64,000 nucleotides of DNA from positions 89,991,637 to 90,055,636 of the forward strand of contig NC_133534.1 of NCBI RefSeq assembly GCF_048544455.1, written 5' to 3'. The stretch's first letter is position 1. Each line of letters opens with the position of its first letter. The DNA is from Silene latifolia (taxonomy: Eukaryota; Streptophyta; Magnoliopsida; Caryophyllales; Caryophyllaceae). The position numbers were made by a program, and so were the translations under genes. A model generated the notes under the pieces. That model was not told the origin of the DNA. It did no database searches and saw only the letters and a list, made by a program, of their open reading frames with translations. Of the stretch, positions 46,634-58,638 are shown one piece after another.

Positions 46634-47046
46634 ATAATCTATTCGGCTCCGGGACCCAAACCTTCTTAGGGATTGTAAGATATATACTGACTCGATCCCA
46701 TCACAACAATAAGTGCTTGCATCTAGTAGAGAACATGTTTGTATGATCAACTCCCATGAATCCCTTATGAAACCATGATATCGTAGCATTTTTAGTCATT
46801 TGTTTATATCCTTCCTTTTAATGCTTGTTTTACTTTATTGCTTCTAGTATTTTTGACTCAACAACTACAACCCAAATCAAATGTGACACTAGCATAAATT
46901 GAGATAGATAGAGTTAGAACCCAAAGCACACCGTCCCATGGATCGACCTCGACTTAACCACTAACTAGTTGTTTGTTGAGAATATAAATGTGTTTGATTG
47001 AGATCCCCAACGACACTCTTCATCACCTATTTACCCTTACCTTGCA

Positions 47047-48240
47047 CATTCTTAACATTCTTTTGGCGTGGTAATGTGCATAATCTACGAGTTTTTGTTT
47101 CAAACTTATCTAAACGAATAGACTTGACACATATATTGGCAAGCTAAATTTACATTCTAAGGTTTAGAGCTTGATAAACTGGTGACATTCATGACCAGTT
47201 TCATATAGGATGTGAGTAGTATTCTCTATAGGGCATGTAACATCAAATTGCATAAACATGAATTCAGTCTACTTAGTACCTGTATGCATTCGGTCTGTGG
47301 TTGGTGACATGTGTTGGGAGAGGCATTTCCCTTTATTTCATTCTACCTATGAGCTCTACATTGCCAAATTCCCCATTTTGTCTCATATAGCTACAATCTA
47401 TAATTCTGCCTACCCTAGCTGAACTAGTAATAGTAGCTGTTGAGAATGTTTCATTGCAATATGGTTATATCTGGTTTGAGAAGTTGCTGGAAATGTCGAA
47501 TGGAATGAAAAATATGAAAAGAAAAAAAAAAGAAAAAGGTTGTGAAAAATTGAAAAAAAAAAAGGAATATGAAGAAAAGAAAGATTGAAAAATCATGAAA
47601 AAATATTATGTTGTGATTTTCGCTCCCATGCTATATTTGTATCTTATGGGGATTTGACGATATTATGGTGGTCATTGAGTTTGTGTGCTACAGATTGGCA
47701 CTATTCTGCATTGTTATATTGAGTATGAAGTTGAGAAGTTTCAAAATTTTGATCCGTTGTTGCTGGCTTGGCTATTAACTCCATATCTCCAAATTCATTT
47801 TAGCCCCTTCTTACCCATTACCTCACTTACCCAAATGTAAGTCCTCGGTATGTGTATTGGTCATTAGTTGGTTGGTTTACGTATGTACGGTTGTTGAGAC
47901 TTTATTCATGTTAGACTGCATGCATGTTCTTATAGGTCGAGTTAGGTGAGTGTCTATACTTCTTTCTATCTCTTACTTATATACTCACCAGGTGCTTAAT
48001 TTGTGTGATGAGTGACTCGTGAGAGTCCGATATGTAGGAGTCTAGCAAGGTCGACGATTCAAAAGTTTTAAGCATTGATTTAACTCATTTTCACTTATTT
48101 ATCGCCACTTTGTTAGTTGTTGCATTAAATTGGTTTGGGTGGATGATTCGTAGCTGATGTGTTGGTCCCGTTCTGTTAGTTGTCTTTAGTTGCATTCATA
48201 GTTTGCTCGGGGACAAGCAAAGGTTTGGTTTAGGGAGTTT
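47047..48240 (+). other. G 3' UTR, last part, with polypurine tract
   Basis: Non-coding. Contains A-rich tracts at 47515-47600. It ends in CAAGCAAAGGTTTGGTTTAG and GGAGTTT (48214-48240), a polypurine tract typical of Tat/Athila elements, directly before the LTR. Confidence 0.65.
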
Positions 48241-49591
48241 TGATGCTTGTGTTTTATATAAGGTTTTTACCTCATTTTTACACACATTTCTTAGTTATTT
48301 CTGTGGCATCCAACTACAAATGCCCCCGAATAGTCTACTTTGATTTGTCTTGTATTAATTGCAGGTACGAACCAGAAAGGCTCGAAATCAGGCCTGAACT
48401 TGTCCTAATCGAATGCATTTTTGAGAACGAGGATCGGATATTGGAATCTGTCACTTAGAGATGCGTTAAGTGGCCTCGGAAGGTGTGAAGGGGTTCACCC
48501 GTGCTTATATAGCTCGATCGACCCATTATGCTACTAACAATGGTCGATCGAATGCTTTATCCTCCAGAAATCTCTCGATCGAGCTCTGCCTTTACTCGAT
48601 CGAGATAGCCATCCTCTGAAGTCTTCGATCGAGCAATCCGTCCACTCGATCGAGAGCCTAGGTGTTTTATGCGGGTTTTGAGTTTATTTCGAGATTTCCC
48701 TTTTATAATTAGGATTAATAAGTATGACGGTAGTGAGAATACTTCTCTTCTCCACTCTTATTTTCGACTACTCCTCCTGTTACTCTCTCTTAGAATTTTG
48801 TACTTGGAACCCTAACTCTCAACTATTTTTCCCTCTTTGTAATCGGTACTCTCTACTTCTAATCCTTAATTAATAACTTAGATCTATTGCTTTCTTTTAA
48901 TTAGTCTCTATTGTTGTTATTCTCTTTTTAAACATTTACGATGTTGATTTCTTCTGGTTTATGTATTGTTGGTATTTACCCAATAATTATGCATAGCTAA
49001 TCTCCTTCGCTAAGACATAGGAGAGCCATTATTTTACGGGAACTATGAATAGGTGATTAGAACTTGATGCGAATTAGATCCATGTTGATAATCGCTGCAT
49101 ATAATTGTTCTTGTCTACTTGAGTCGACGCAATTAGATAATTAACTTCGGTACACTTTGACCTGGATCGGAAGATTGGAAAAATTAAGACGTGCAGTAAA
49201 CATTAGGGCATTCTAATGAGGGCGGAAGTTAAGTTAGAATTGTCTTAGGGCAAATAGCGGACCGGAAGGACCTTTTCACTACCCTGTAGATCTAATTTGC
49301 ATTAACCTGAGACCCTAGACTATATTTCTTAAGAATCATGGTGAACCGACTGTCTTAGCTGTTTTTCTTTCCTTGATATTTTCCAACTTTCTTCTTTGCT
49401 TTCCTCTACTTTATTTCTCTCTTTTGATCTCCTTAGATTAGAACAACCATTAAAACCCCCCAAGAAATAGTTACTCAAACGGATTTAGTTTAGCAGATAT
49501 TTTCCCATCACTTTTGGAGATCGATCCTACTTCCACTAGCTTTTGTTAGTTGTTTTAGGTAATTATTTTTGATACTTAAACGAAGGTATCA
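48241..49591 (+). repeat. G 3' LTR
   Basis: About 1351 bp from TGATGCTTGTG to AAGGTATCA. The array is at 48511-48655, with a TATA-like TTATAATT near 48700. It abuts copia RT sequence (TCTAG...), so G probably inserted into E6. Only one LTR is in the window. Confidence 0.72.
48511..48655. repeat. Phased CTCGATCGAG array in G LTR
   Basis: Core starts 48515, 48545, 48576, 48597, 48626 and 48647. Steps are 30, 31, 21, 29 and 21 bp. It ends about 50 bp before the TATA-like site, as in E4. Confidence 0.9.
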
Positions 49592-50912
49592 TCTAGTAAC
49601 GAATCCTCGCTTTGGTTAGAAGCCATGCGGTCCGAAATGAATTCCATGTACGAGAACCAAGTATGTGACTTGGTGGATTTACCTGAGGGAGTGCGACCCC
49701 TTCAATGTAAATGGATATATAAAATTATGCTCGGCGTGGATAAACATATAGACGTTTACAAAGCTAGATTGGTGGCAAAAGGTTTCACCCAAGTTCATAG
49801 TCTACACTATGACGATACCTTCGCTCCAGTCGCTATGCTTCGGTCCATTAGGATTATCTTAGAAGTTGTCGCGTTTCATGATTATGAGATTTGGCAAATG
49901 GATGTCAAAATCGCCTTCTTGAATGGGATTCTAGAAGAGGAATTGTACATGATACAACCTGAAGGTTTTGTGGATACATCTAGCCCTAAGAAGGTGTGTA
50001 AGCTCAAGAAGTCCATCTATGGTCTTAAGCAAGCATCTCGGAGTTGGAATTATCGCTTTGATCATGTTATTAAACAATATGGTTTCACTAGAAGTGTTGA
50101 AGAACCATGTTTATACATGAAGTTTAGTGGGAGTAAGGTTGCATTCCTTGTCCTATATGTGGATGACATATTGCTCATCGGGAATGATATTCCATCACTC
50201 ACTTCCGTTAAGGAGTGGCTAGGGAATCACTTCCAGATGAAGGACTTGGGAGAGGCACAACGAATCTTGGGTATCCGGATCTATAGAGATAGGTCCAAGA
50301 GGATACTAGCATTGAGTCAAGAAGCTTAAATTGACAAAGTTCTTGACCGGTTCAATATAAAAGACTCCAAGAGAGGATTTCTACCTATGGGCTAAGGGAT
50401 TAATTTGAGCAAGTCATAGTCTCCCTCTACCCCTAAGGAGATTGAATACATGAAGACTGTCCCTTATGCTTCCGATGTTGGGTCTATCATGTATGCTATG
50501 ATTTGCACTCGTCCCGACATTGCGTATGCCTTGAGCATGACAAGTCGTTGTCAAGCTAAGCTTGGTGAGAGTCACTGGATAGCCGTAAAGAACATCCTTA
50601 AGTACTTGAGAAGGACTAAGGATTCGTTCTTAGTGTTTGGAGGAGAAACTGAGTTGCATGTAAGAGGTTACACGGACGCAAGTTTCCAAACAGATCGGGA
50701 TGATATGAAATCCCAATACGGCTATGTGTTTATGCTAAATGGAGGAGTTGTTCGCTGGAAGAGCTTCAAGCAAAGCGTTACCGCGGATTTTACAACAGAG
50801 GCTGTGTACCTTGCAGCGTCTGAGGCTTGAAAGGAAGCTGTTTGGATTCGGTAATTCATGGAGGGACTAGGAGTAGTCCATTCCGCCAAAGATCCGACCA
50901 CTCTATAGTGTA
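49592..50912 (+). pseudogene. E6 reverse transcriptase and partial RNase H
   Basis: LWLEAMRSEMNSMYENQVCDLVDLP, KARLVAKGFTQ, WQMDVKIAFLNGILEEELYMIQPEGF and LYVDDILLIGNDI give a near-complete copia RT. TAA at 50327-50329 follows LALSQEA, a second stop falls at LPMG (about 50395), and a TGA follows AASEA at about 50828. RNase H has GYTDASFQTDRDDMKSQ but loses everything after about KDPTTL, where a deletion joins it to 3' UTR. Confidence 0.85.
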
Positions 50913-51681
50913 TCTCTTTTTATATATATGATAATCGCATTCATTGTTTAAGCATTCATTTATGAATATTTTATTTAGTGTAACTAAAATTTTAATACGT
51001 TGTTTATCTGAATAAGTTGTGGAGACAATGTTGAACACTATTCAAATGAATAAGAGGAACATTATATTTTATCCCTAGTCACTTAATGAGGTGACGTCTC
51101 GGAGTAACTAGATTATAAGTCGATTGATGGTTGTTCAACACCATGAGGTCATACGTGATGACTAGTCGATTACATAGACAGAGTGTGTGACACTTTGCCG
51201 GACAGTGACCATTTAGAGAGTCCCTTAGTTCTATTATAGACGCCTGGTCGTGGCAGGGATCTCTAAGATATTCTTATGAGTCGATTCTTTTGACTCAAGA
51301 CTATTATCTGAGTCAGTGCAGTTTCCCAATGACTTTGGTTTTTGTCCTAGGTCGTACCGTGAAAGGAGGCCAAAGGACATCTTCTGAGTCATGATAATCT
51401 GTATTGAGCTAAGATAGATAGGGCATACAGGAATTGTCCACCCACGTTGGATAACTATATCTCAAGGCCACTCGAGGAGTTGTGACTATAAATGCGTGGA
51501 CACGCTCAGAAATAATCTGTGGGAGATTTTTCCGGTCTAGTAGTCACACTCCCGATCGAGAAAACCACTCGCGATATGTTCACGTGCAAGTGCGACCTGA
51601 AAGACACCTTGCATTGAGTTGGAGATTAAAAACGGACAAGAGAATTGGAAGCGCACACCTTGTGTCGGACAAGTGGGAGAT
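50913..51681 (+). other. E6 3' UTR and polypurine tract
   Basis: Non-coding. Conserved stretches with E3 include GGCCACTCGAGGAGT near 51470. Tract ACAAGTGGGAGAT at 51669-51681. Confidence 0.7.
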
Positions 51682-52845
51682 TGTTGGAGTTAGTGTCCTC
51701 CACAATAGTGCGTTTACATATTAAATCTCATTAAAGGAATATCATCAGGATGTTTCTTATTTGATCCCCGTCAGTTGATTAACGTAATCGATAACGGTTG
51801 TCTATCTAGAGTTTGACGTTTTTGTCGTGAGACGGCGGTGATAACCGACCCCTTTAGGTCACACCTAAAGGAACAAACCCCAATTGACAACTAATTAATT
51901 GTATGAGATACAATTTATTTAGTCCCTTGATTTATTGACTAAAAGGTTAGTCGATTATTTTTAGAGAGATTTTGAGTTGCGAACTCGAGGCGCGGCTGTT
52001 ATTATTTAATTATGCGATAATTTAATAATAAATTTATTGAGACGGGTTTTAGTAAATTAATTGTTAATTTACTAAAACTGTACTAATTGATTAATGTGAT
52101 TAATATTAGTACATAAATAATATGTGTAGCGGAACATGTATATTTACGGAGTGTTTTGGACAAAATGAATCGGGAAGCATTTAAACATAAAACGATGTTT
52201 AAATTAAATTTACACGTATTTGTGCGATAAATTTAATAACCGATTTGGACCCATAAATGGGTCATGGAAATCGTGTAAATGGGATTGTGTGTTGCATTAA
52301 ACACAATCATTCCACTTACACATTTATTTTCCCAAAAATGCTTTTGTTCTTTTCTAAACTATGCTTCATTGGGCATATTAAAATAAGAAAAGATAACACT
52401 CCACTCACCCTCTCTAAAAACCGGCTACCCCCCCCCCCCCCCTAACACTCCATCAATTGTTTATTTTACATACTTGAACATTTTCCATGTGAAGAAAAAT
52501 TATTCATCTCTCTAAAAATAATAAAAACCATTTACTATGATTTGTTAGTAAAACAATATATTTACTAAGATTGTTAGTAATATTAAAAATATTATCAAGG
52601 TTAAATTTAACAAGTATCTAGTTAATACTTGTTAGATTATTGGGTTTTGTTCTTGGGTGCATATTAAAGGCGATCTTCTAATTTGAAAATTTGTGTTCTA
52701 GGAGGATCATCCATATTTTATTAGCACAAGAACAATCTAGATAGGTGATGTAGGTTGTGCCCAATTTACCATCAAAATCAATGTAAGGAAATTGTATTTC
52801 CTTAATCTTTATTTATTATGCTTTTATATTTGCATGCATGTTACA
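51682..52845 (+). repeat. E6 3' LTR
   Basis: Begins TGTTGGAGTTAGTGTCC. Probable end GCATGTTACA at 52845, but no target duplication confirms it. Contains a run of about 17 C at 52427-52442. Confidence 0.6.
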
Positions 52846-52985
52846 TATATAATATAAAAATGAATTATAAGATAATTTGATTTTTAAATAGAGAGTCTAA
52901 TATATCTATGATCTTTCAGAATCTGCTTGTGTCGGTCCTCAAGCAAATTCTGTTTTTGAGAAGTACGTGGGCTATGAGCGGCAAC
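52846..52985. other. Unassigned A/T-rich stretch
   Basis: I see no gene or element boundary that I can support. Confidence 0.4.
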
Positions 52986-52989
52986 GAAC

Positions 52990-53345
52990 TCTCGCTGGGG
53001 AACATATCAATGACTCTGTCGGGGTCGAATCATAACTCTTGCTGGGGAACATATGGATGACTCTGTCAGGGTCGAATCATACGTTGGGTCGACAACGCCG
53101 CGCCCTTCGCAACGCTGGGGAGAAAGATAATAAACGAGTCGACAACAACGCGCCCTTGGCGTCGTTGAGGACAATAAAGGATCGACAATGACGCGCCCTT
53201 GGCATCATCGAGGATAAGGTATAAATCGACAACGTCGCGTCCTTGGGACCGCTAAGGAGAAAATCGACAACGACGCGTCCTTAGCATCCATGAGGAAAAT
53301 AAAGGTATCAACAACGCGTCCTTAGCACCGTTGAGGAGAAAATCC
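52990..53345. repeat. Tandem array of interrupted palindromes
   Basis: Two units of about 49 bp containing CGCTGGGGAACATAT, then six units of 35-50 bp such as CGACAACGACGCGCCCTTGG followed by CGTCGTTGAGGA. In each unit CAACGACG opposes CGTCGTTG about a conserved CGCCCTTGG-like centre. Spacers vary. Confidence 0.75.
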
Positions 53346-54914
53346 GCTTGGGTAGTTGTAAGCGAAATTCCGATAAAGAGTAGAAGCCAATGAACTGTAT
53401 TTAGTGATCATGGACTCTTGCAAGAAACCAAACGTCGTGGTTGCCTTGTAGTCTGGACCCATGAAGCCTGGGCCCACAAAATAACGAACTTATAATGGAT
53501 TTCAACGAATTTTGAGGAAGCTTGTTGAGGAAAAGGCGCAGCAAGAGCTGCGACCTTTGGACGAGGCGCAGGTAGTGCTGCGTTCTTTCCGAAGCTCATT
53601 TCTGTCTGGGTAAAATGGGACTTAAGTCGTGTTTTATTTTTCATTTCAAAACACAAATACTTCGTTTCTTCATCAAAACCCAAGCAAAGTCTATCAAAAA
53701 CTTAATCAAATATCGCCATAAATCATGACTAATTAAGGTATGTGTCTTGTACTTGCTTCAATTTGCATTTGAGCATGATTTTGGGTAAAAAATTAGGCGT
53801 TTGTTATCCATTTATGTCGAACATTTGGGGCTTTCGTCCCAAATAAATTTGCCTCATGAAATTGACATTATAAATGAGTAATTGGCCATGTAAGGAACAC
53901 AACCATATATCCCTTTAAAATTTTTGTCGAGTATTAAGAATTTGAGGGCGAGATGTGACGGTTTGTCTGCTAAACCGTAAAACCCTTCGAAAATGGCCCT
54001 ATACTAGACCATGTTTTATGAAACTTGGTGTTTTAGAACCCTTGAGTAATGGGTAAACTTTCTATCATGCCGGATTTTTTTATTTGTGACAGCTTCTTCG
54101 GGACACTTTTATATGGCATAATTGACATTGTAGCGAAATGCTGCCGAATTTTCGGCTCAAACCGGCAACTAGGCTCGAACTTAGACTATTCTTGATCCAT
54201 CCTACCACATGAGTCATTGGACTTTGGAAAGCGTGGCCAAAGATGGCCAGAAATGCAGCTTTTTATGCTTGAAATGCTCGAAAATGATTGAAAATACGCT
54301 TAGCATTGCCTTATTCGCTTTGATTGCAGAGGATATTCCTTCTACGTCGGGGAGAGATTTTATGGAGACCGACAGTGAAGTTGAGCCTTCCACCGTTCAG
54401 GTGATGGAGGAGGACCTAGAGGAGGAGGAGGAGGAGGGCCAACGTGGGACAAGGCGACCACCAGCTCGCATGAGCGCCCGAGTGGGCCAAGAAATGGGAT
54501 GGTAAACTTCTCATTTGGGCAGCAGAGAGCCACTTATCTTACAGGACGGCAAGGAGTATGGTGAGCCTTCCACTTGTCAGTTCTTTTATTTACTTATTGC
54601 AGCTTTCCTTATTTGTTTACTTCTCATCAATTTCTTGTGCTTAAGAAAGCTTTCTTTTGAATTGACATAGGAGGCTGGGAACATGAGGTCCTTCTCGGGT
54701 TACACGACGATGATGGATGCCTTCGGGAAGCTGACGGAGGAGGAGCAGGCCATCATCGAGCTGGGAACTTTCGGTGCCTTCGTGCGAGCTTGGGGAGAGA
54801 TCAAGGAAAGGAAGATTCGGGCTAACCTTTGCCTGATTCGAGCCTTTCCTGATTCGAGCCTTTCTTGATTGGTTCTGGGACACGACCTTGCTTTCCATAT
54901 GCGTTTTGGAGAGA
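53346..54914 (+). pseudogene. PMD (plant mobile domain)-like gene fragment, cut by E7
   Basis: A frame at 54209-54505 ends in a Glu-rich stretch. After a possible intron (donor near 54561, acceptor CATAG near 54670) a frame reads YTTMMDAFGKLTEEEQAIIELGTFGAFVR...LIRAF. That is the start of the PMD/aminotransferase-like mobile domain of transposon-derived plant genes. The sequence then shows a small duplication and a frameshift: FWDTT is followed, one frame over, by FHMRFGEIG. E7 inserted right after this. The upstream part has no clear gene but two interrupted palindromes, CGCAGC/GCTGCG, at 53537-53552 and 53567-53582. Exon structure is uncertain. Confidence 0.5.
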
Positions 54915-54919
54915 TCGGG

Positions 54920-56664
54920 TGGTCGGAGTAAATATTTTCGGTAACTTGTCGTTAGGAGCACCTAGACCAAAACACAATTTATAGCTTCACAAACAACTCT
55001 ACAATTAGTAAAGAGGCAAGTAAAGGTCGGATCCCAAGGGACGGGAATTGAAATGAGATTTCTATTGCAACTAGTGGTGTCTTAGGGGTGTCACAATTTG
55101 GGTTGATGTAAAAGGTCACTAAACTAAATAGTAATGAAAGTAAAAAAGCAAGATGAATTGAAAAGGGTTGTAAACAATTGATAAAAAGCACTAGGGTATC
55201 ATGATATGGGGTCATAGGGGATTCATGGGAATTGATCATACAAACATGTTCTCAAATTATAAGCAAGCAATTATTGTTGTGATGGATTGAGTTGGGTTAT
55301 ATCTTACAATCCTAGGAAAGTTTGGGTCCCGGAGCCGAATCGATTAGATTGTACAACACCTACAAGTCGACTTAGTCTTCCCTACTCAACAACATGCATG
55401 GTCTAATGAGACTCGAGTTGGTTTATGTCTTACAAGTCTCATTGAAAAGATAGGTGATGGGTAAAAAATTCAAGGATTTATAGGCTCGTATTTCATCAAA
55501 CATAACATGTGCATCAGTTGAGATCATAACAAGCAAGCAAATAAACCATGAAAGCATATTAATTTAAGCATGAATCATTCCCCATGTTGGTTTCCCCTAA
55601 GTACCCATTAACCCTAGCTATGGAACTACTCACTCATTATCATATTGAACATGCTAGCAAGGTTGTCAATCATACCAACAAAGTGAAACATGATGAACAA
55701 ATGAAAGTAATTAGTAATAACTAAAAAGGGATTAAGAGAATTATACCTACTAATGATTCCAATAATAAAGCAAAGAACAAAAGAAGTACTTGATGCTTGA
55801 TTGAGAGGTTGTCAATCTCCCCATAATAACTCAAATAATCTTCAATTACCCAAAATAAAGGATGAACAAAAGAGAGATTAAGGAAATAAAACTTGTATTA
55901 AAACTTGATTAATTGTTGATTACAATATTAAAGAGAGATTTGATTGATATTAACTATACTAGAGATTGCTAAGAAGAACATGCTCTTCTAATTAGACTAA
56001 TGGGGTATTTATAGTGGGGATTAGGTGTAGGAATTAGGGCTAACTAAGGGCTTAAATGACGATTAAGTTCCTACTTAGGGAAACGCCGGTATTTTCGGAA
56101 GGATGGGCATCTTTCTTTGAAGCTTGAAGGAACGAAATTGTGCTGCCTTGGAATCCGTGCGTCTTAGGCACTGGACGGCCGGATTCGTGAGTTGCTGCCC
56201 GGGCGTCTTTGGGAGAAGACGGGCGTCTTCTGGAGTTGCTGCCCGGGCGTTTTGGAGTGAAGACGCTCGGTTTGTGGAGGTGGAGGACGAGCGTCTTCAG
56301 GACAATCCACACGGATTGCTGGACAGTCACATTTCTTCTTCTTTTCTTCCCTTTTCTTTATAAAATCCTTGGGGATTTCCTCGGGGATGCAAGGATCTTT
56401 CCTCATCATTGCCCATCTACTAAAGTATGTACAAAGGCCTTCTAATCTTGTCTCTCCTTGATGCTTGGTCATTGAATTCAATCAATTTAGTCTCATTTTG
56501 CCATGAAAATGCAAGGTTTGCACTCCTTTCCTACCAAGGACACAAAACCTCAAAGAAAATGCAAAACAAAGAACTAAAGACAATAAATGACCCAAATATG
56601 CACTAAAAAGCATGCGAACAAGGCTAATTCGGGGACTAAATATGCTCTAATTATGGTCACATCA
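54920..56664 (-). repeat. E7 3' LTR
   Basis: 1745 bp, near-copy of the E5 LTR. TATAAATA at 56006-56013 (minus). Confidence 0.9.
56150..56318. repeat. Inverted-repeat array with 20/24-bp alternation, U3 of E7 LTR
   Basis: Core starts 56156, 56176, 56200, 56220, 56244, 56264, 56288 and 56308. Steps are 20, 24, 20, 24, 20, 24 and 20 bp, identical to the E1 LTR, but most arms are of the AGACG/CGTCTT and CCCGGGCG type where E1 has ATCCG/CGGATT. Confidence 0.92.
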
Positions 56665-58638
56665 AATATCCCCAAACCGAACCTTTGCTCGTCCCGAGTA
56701 AAGAGGTGACAAAGACTAGGACCATTATTTTTAACTATCCTAATAACATAGCCGATATGAGACAATTAGCGGGTCTCACTCCGCCCCTTCAACTCACAAC
56801 AAGACAACCATGAGGTAGGATGCCTTCTTGCAAGGCAAAGTGGGTCTTGCCAAAATGGTGACACATCCAAACATTAAGCACACAAAATCAAATAATGGAT
56901 GTATCTACAAACGAATAGCCACTTTCCTCATCTAAGTGGCGGAAATTATCTACAAGGGAAGCAATTCAAGGGTACACACTCCTTCATAGATGCAATTTCT
57001 TCAAACTACTAAGCCTAGAAGGATACCAATAAATCACCTCCAAATTGTGTCAAGCAAGGGTACCTTTGTCCTCAATCGTTAAATGCTTTTGTTAAGAGTA
57101 GACTCCCTACGGTGTTAGAAACACTGGAGGATCGCGGAATTCCCCCTCTTGCCTAGACAAGAAGAAGGGTCGTCCCCTCTCTACCATGCACAAAAATGGA
57201 TACGGTGGATAAAAGGGATCAATAGATATTTGAGTTTCACTTTGGGAGTTTGCTTTATTTTTTGTTTTTCCCCCCAATTTCATGTGGTATATAACATTTG
57301 AGAACACTTTCTTGCCATTTCTTTTGATTTTTGGCATTTCAACTTTTGACAACTTCCTTTGCATTTCTTTTGAACATTTTCAAAGTCACCCCATATGTAG
57401 TGAGGGTGGCTTATATTTGAAGCTTTAGGAGTTCTATTTTTCCTTTTCTTTTCATTTGATGCATTTCTTTGCAAACTTTCTTTCACTTTTCATTTCATTT
57501 AACTCAAATTGATTTCTTTTTATGCCCATTCCCTTTGATGACAAAAATGTGGTAGAACATGGATGATGGATGGATGAATGCATGGATTCAAGGGTCACCT
57601 TGGAATAAACGGTAGCCAAGGAGTTATCACACCACAAGGTACTCTTGACTAGGCCTTAAACCATGGGTCAAAGGATACTAGCATGACACATCCTAGGGTG
57701 TTTCACAAGTATTCTAACAAGTGAAGTCTTAAGAAAAAGCATCTATTAGGGCTTATATACACTTGTCAAGCTTCCAAAGTAGACGGTTTCGCAAAATTTT
57801 TCTAACATGCAAACTACATGCCATGATGCAACTAACATATAAACATCCTAATGCAAATGATTCTACCAACTAATATGCCATATAAACTAAATGCAAGTCC
57901 TAAGTTCACATTGTTGTACCGCATCAATCAAAATAAAGCCACATAGTCATTAACATAAAGAGGAAAAAGGAGATTGGAAAGATCATACCATGCAGTCTTC
58001 AATATCCTCATGTCTTGGATGTGGCGCAGTCGATCAATGTGAACAAGGGTAAAACAAACACAATATATACAATAATATATATACACGACTACACTACAAA
58101 GGAAATGAACATATTTTTGGTTTTTCAATTTTCCACATTTTTATGGTTTTTTGAAATTTTCAATTTTTTTGGATTTTTGAATAGAAGTTAAGTTAGAATT
58201 CCCCATCCTCACAGTAATATGGGCATTGTCCTCAATGGCCAAAATGATGGGAAATCATGCAAGCATGATGTATGAATTCTACACTAAATGCAAGCTACAC
58301 TAATCTACACTACATGATGCATGGTTTTTTGTTTATGACGTAGAGGATAATTTAGATTACCTCCCGTTGTGTATGTATATACTTCCCCAAACCGATTTAG
58401 ACATTATTGCTAATGTCCTAAGGTTGGGTGTAGTTCATGCACACACAATGCAATGCATGAAACTAAATTTGTCATTTTGGATTTTCAAAAGTGGGAACAA
58501 TGAAATAAGAACACCTCAATGGGGCCGAGGTGTTAGTCCTCTATGTTGCTAGGGCTACTTCAATCATGATCAAGATAAATAAATAAAACAAAGAGAGAAA
58601 TAGACAAACCTCAAGTGGGTAGGAGCCTCCAAATCTTG
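56665..58638 (-). other. E7 3' UTR with module alpha
   Basis: Non-coding. Polypurine tract at 56665-56686. The middle (about 57090-57640) matches E2. Confidence 0.75.

Larger units (their letters stand above)
39655..47046 (+). mobile_element. S2: Athila-like LTR (probably solo), split by E5
   Basis: Begins TGATATGACTCATAATTGCGC, clearly homologous to the E1 LTR start, and runs collinearly to 41190, then resumes at 46634 (ATAATCTATTCGGCTCCGGG) to about 47046. It is more divergent than the other Athila-like LTRs, hence older. No clean target duplication was found and the right edge is approximate. An array of the six-base-arm motif lies at about 40095-40390. Confidence 0.65.
36479..49591 (+). 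mobile_element. G: older Ty3/gypsy (Tat/Athila-like) element, 3' portion
   Basis: Made of the end of pol (36483-36590), a 3' UTR split by S1 and S2/E5, a polypurine tract (48214-48240) and an LTR (48241-49591). Linking these pieces rests on orientation, the typical post-pol sequence and the clean insertion of S1 (AGTTC duplications). The left part of G would lie before the window, beyond E1. Confidence 0.65.
49592..52845 (+). mobile_element. E6: decayed Ty1/copia element, 3' part
   Basis: RT and partial RNase H, 3' UTR, polypurine tract and LTR of a copia element related to E3. The 5' part would lie on the far side of G. Several stops and a deletion in RNase H make it the most decayed coding copy here. 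Confidence 0.75.

Noticed and set aside
39655..47046. Target duplication for S2
   Set aside because: The flanks (CCTTT at the left, CATTC or TTCTT at the right) do not match well enough to claim one.
52427..52442. Run of about 17 C
   Set aside because: A homopolymer in an old LTR. Its length may also be a sequencing or assembly uncertainty. No function can be supported.
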